Below are positions 6,561-7,531 of a stretch of DNA of 7,531 nucleotides, in pieces. Below the pieces are notes generated by a model, which was given only the letters and a program-made list of their open reading frames with translations, had not been told where the DNA came from and did not search any database. Source of the DNA: Caldimonas sp. (GTDB lineage: Bacteria > Pseudomonadota > Gammaproteobacteria > Burkholderiales > Burkholderiaceae_C); assembly GCA_030150305.1 (NCBI GenBank), contig JASLGD010000356.1, forward strand, positions 1 to 7,531. Direction: 5' to 3'. Numbering within the stretch: position 1 is the stretch's first letter; each line of letters starts with the position of its first letter. A program made the translations under genes and the position numbers.

Positions 6561-7531
6561 GGCTTGGCCGGCCGGTAGCGCTCGATCAGCCAGTCGATCG
6601 TCTTGTCCTTCGCGACGTCGACGACCTTGCGCTCGGGATGCGCGTCGAACCACGCCATCATCTCGCGCGCGCCTTCGGCGAACGACGTCGTGCAGACGAA
6701 GTCGGGGACGAGGCGCCGCACCTTGCTGTTGTCGAAGACGAGGCTGTGCGCCATGTCGCCGAGGAGGGCGTCGCCCCAGTCCTTGTCGGCCGCGGCGATG
6801 GCATCCGACGGCACGTGCACGATCCTCGGTGAATCGACCCCCGCCGCGCGCGCCAGCGTCGCGACGATCGTGTTCCAGCACGGCGCCTCGTCCGAGGTGA
6901 CGTGGAACGTCTCGCCGTACGCGCGCGGGTTGTCGAGCAGGCCGACGACGCCCTTGGCGAAGTCGCGCGCGTGCGTCAGCGTCCACAGCGACGAGCCGTC
7001 GCCGTGCACCAGCACCTCCTTGCCGGCGCGCATGCGCGCGATCTGCGTCCAGCCGCCGATCATCGGCACGACGCCTCGGTCGTACGTGTGCGACGGCCGG
7101 ATGATCGTGACGGGCCAGCTCTCGTTGCGATACGCCGCGACGAGCACGTCCTCGGCGGCGATCTTGTTCTGCGAGTACGCCCAGACCGGGTTGTGCAGCG
7201 GCGTCGACTCGACGATCGGCAGGCGCGCCGGCGGCGTCTGGTAGCACGACGCCGAGCTGATGAAGACGTATTGCCCGGTGCGGCCGCGGAAGACGTCGAG
7301 GTCGTGGGCCACGTCGGCGGCGGTGAAGGCGACGAAGTTGACGACCGAGTCGAACTCGAGCCCTTGCACCGCGGCGCGGACCGACTCGGGCTCGCGTGCG
7401 TTGCCGTGCAGCGCGTGCACGCCTTCGGGCAGCGGGCGCGCCGTGTTGAGGCCGCGGTTCAGCACCCACACCTCGAACCCCTTGACGCGCGCACGCTCGA
7501 CGCACGACCAGCTGAGACGGCCCGTGCCGCC
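6557..7531 (-). CDS. extended/atypical SDR, NAD-dependent epimerase/dehydratase family (5' partial)
   Basis: Rossmann-fold NAD(P)-dependent enzyme of the sugar epimerase/dehydratase group; 324 residues are visible. The frame stays open to the window edge, and its first visible residues are GGTGRLS, the N-terminal dinucleotide-binding loop, followed by a helix and GFEVWVLNRG. The true start is therefore just beyond the window, probably fewer than ten codons away, and the in-frame GTG at 7471 is internal. Further signatures: FISSAS with the catalytic Ser (about 92-93), YSQNK with Tyr/Lys (about 119 and 123), IRPSHTY, VHGDGSSLWTLTHARDFAKG, FHVTSDE, and FDNSKVRRLVPDF near the end. This set matches a known bacterial 'NAD-dependent dehydratase/epimerase' subgroup with poorly defined substrates. 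It is the first visible gene of the operon and is translationally coupled to GH5 through ATGA. A sugar or nucleotide-sugar substrate is likely; the reaction is unknown. Confidence 0.88.
   Translation of the reverse strand, partial: GGTGRLSWSCVERARVKGFEVWVLNRGLNTARPLPEGVHALHGNAREPESVRAAVQGLEFDSVVNFVAFTAADVAHDLDVFRGRTGQYVFISSASCYQTPPARLPIVESTPLHNPVWAYSQNKIAAEDVLVAAYRNESWPVTIIRPSHTYDRGVVPMIGGWTQIARMRAGKEVLVHGDGSSLWTLTHARDFAKGVVGLLDNPRAYGETFHVTSDEAPCWNTIVATLARAAGVDSPRIVHVPSDAIAAADKDWGDALLGDMAHSLVFDNSKVRRLVPDFVCTTSFAEGAREMMAWFDAHPERKVVDVAKDKTIDWLIERYRPAKP

Noticed and set aside
5172..6578. Long plus-strand open frame opposite the GH5 gene
   Set aside because: It mirrors GH5 codons and has biased Val/Glu/Arg/Asp composition; the minus strand carries both catalytic glutamates in proper context.

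Overview
The window is a GC-rich bacterial chromosome segment with dense coding and very short gaps. A PEP-CTERM/exosortase-type surface protein, a Tat-exported protein and the high-GC codon use suggest a Gram-negative proteobacterium, perhaps a betaproteobacterium. This is inference: there is no rRNA or other marker gene here.

Left part, plus strand (1-2862). Three genes look directed at the envelope. The first is the 3' part of a secreted choice-of-anchor-L protein with a complete PEP-CTERM sorting tail. The second is a Tat-exported TIM-barrel protein of the sugar phosphate isomerase/epimerase superfamily whose metal site looks partly degenerate. The third is a small protein with an N-terminal membrane anchor, a single cohesin-like beta-sandwich domain and a proline-rich tail. 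Only the TIM-barrel gene has a clear Shine-Dalgarno sequence.

Right part, minus strand (7531 down to 2872). Five tightly packed genes appear to form one operon, in transcription order: an extended/atypical SDR (NAD-dependent epimerase/dehydratase type, cut by the right edge), a cytoplasmic GH5-family glycoside hydrolase, a classical SDR resembling aldose (D-xylose-type) 1-dehydrogenases, an SMP-30/gluconolactonase-type sugar lactonase, and a 2OG-Fe(II) oxygenase-like protein. The junctions are ATGA overlap, 1-nt gap, ATGA overlap, then an 8-nt gap holding half of a 19-nt perfect palindrome centred on the lactonase stop codon. The plus-strand and minus-strand groups converge with 9 bp between stop codons, and both stops lie in the arms of one inverted repeat.

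A coherent reading of the operon is oxidative sugar use. The GH5 enzyme would release an aldose from an imported oligosaccharide or glycoside, the SDR would oxidise it to the lactone, and the SMP-30 protein would open the lactone to the aldonic acid, as in the upper Weimberg/Dahms route. No transporter, aldonate dehydratase or regulator is visible, so the pathway is incomplete here. The roles of the extended SDR and the oxygenase are unresolved. I found no RNA gene, mobile element, CRISPR array or phage feature, and no non-coding stretch over about 110 bp.
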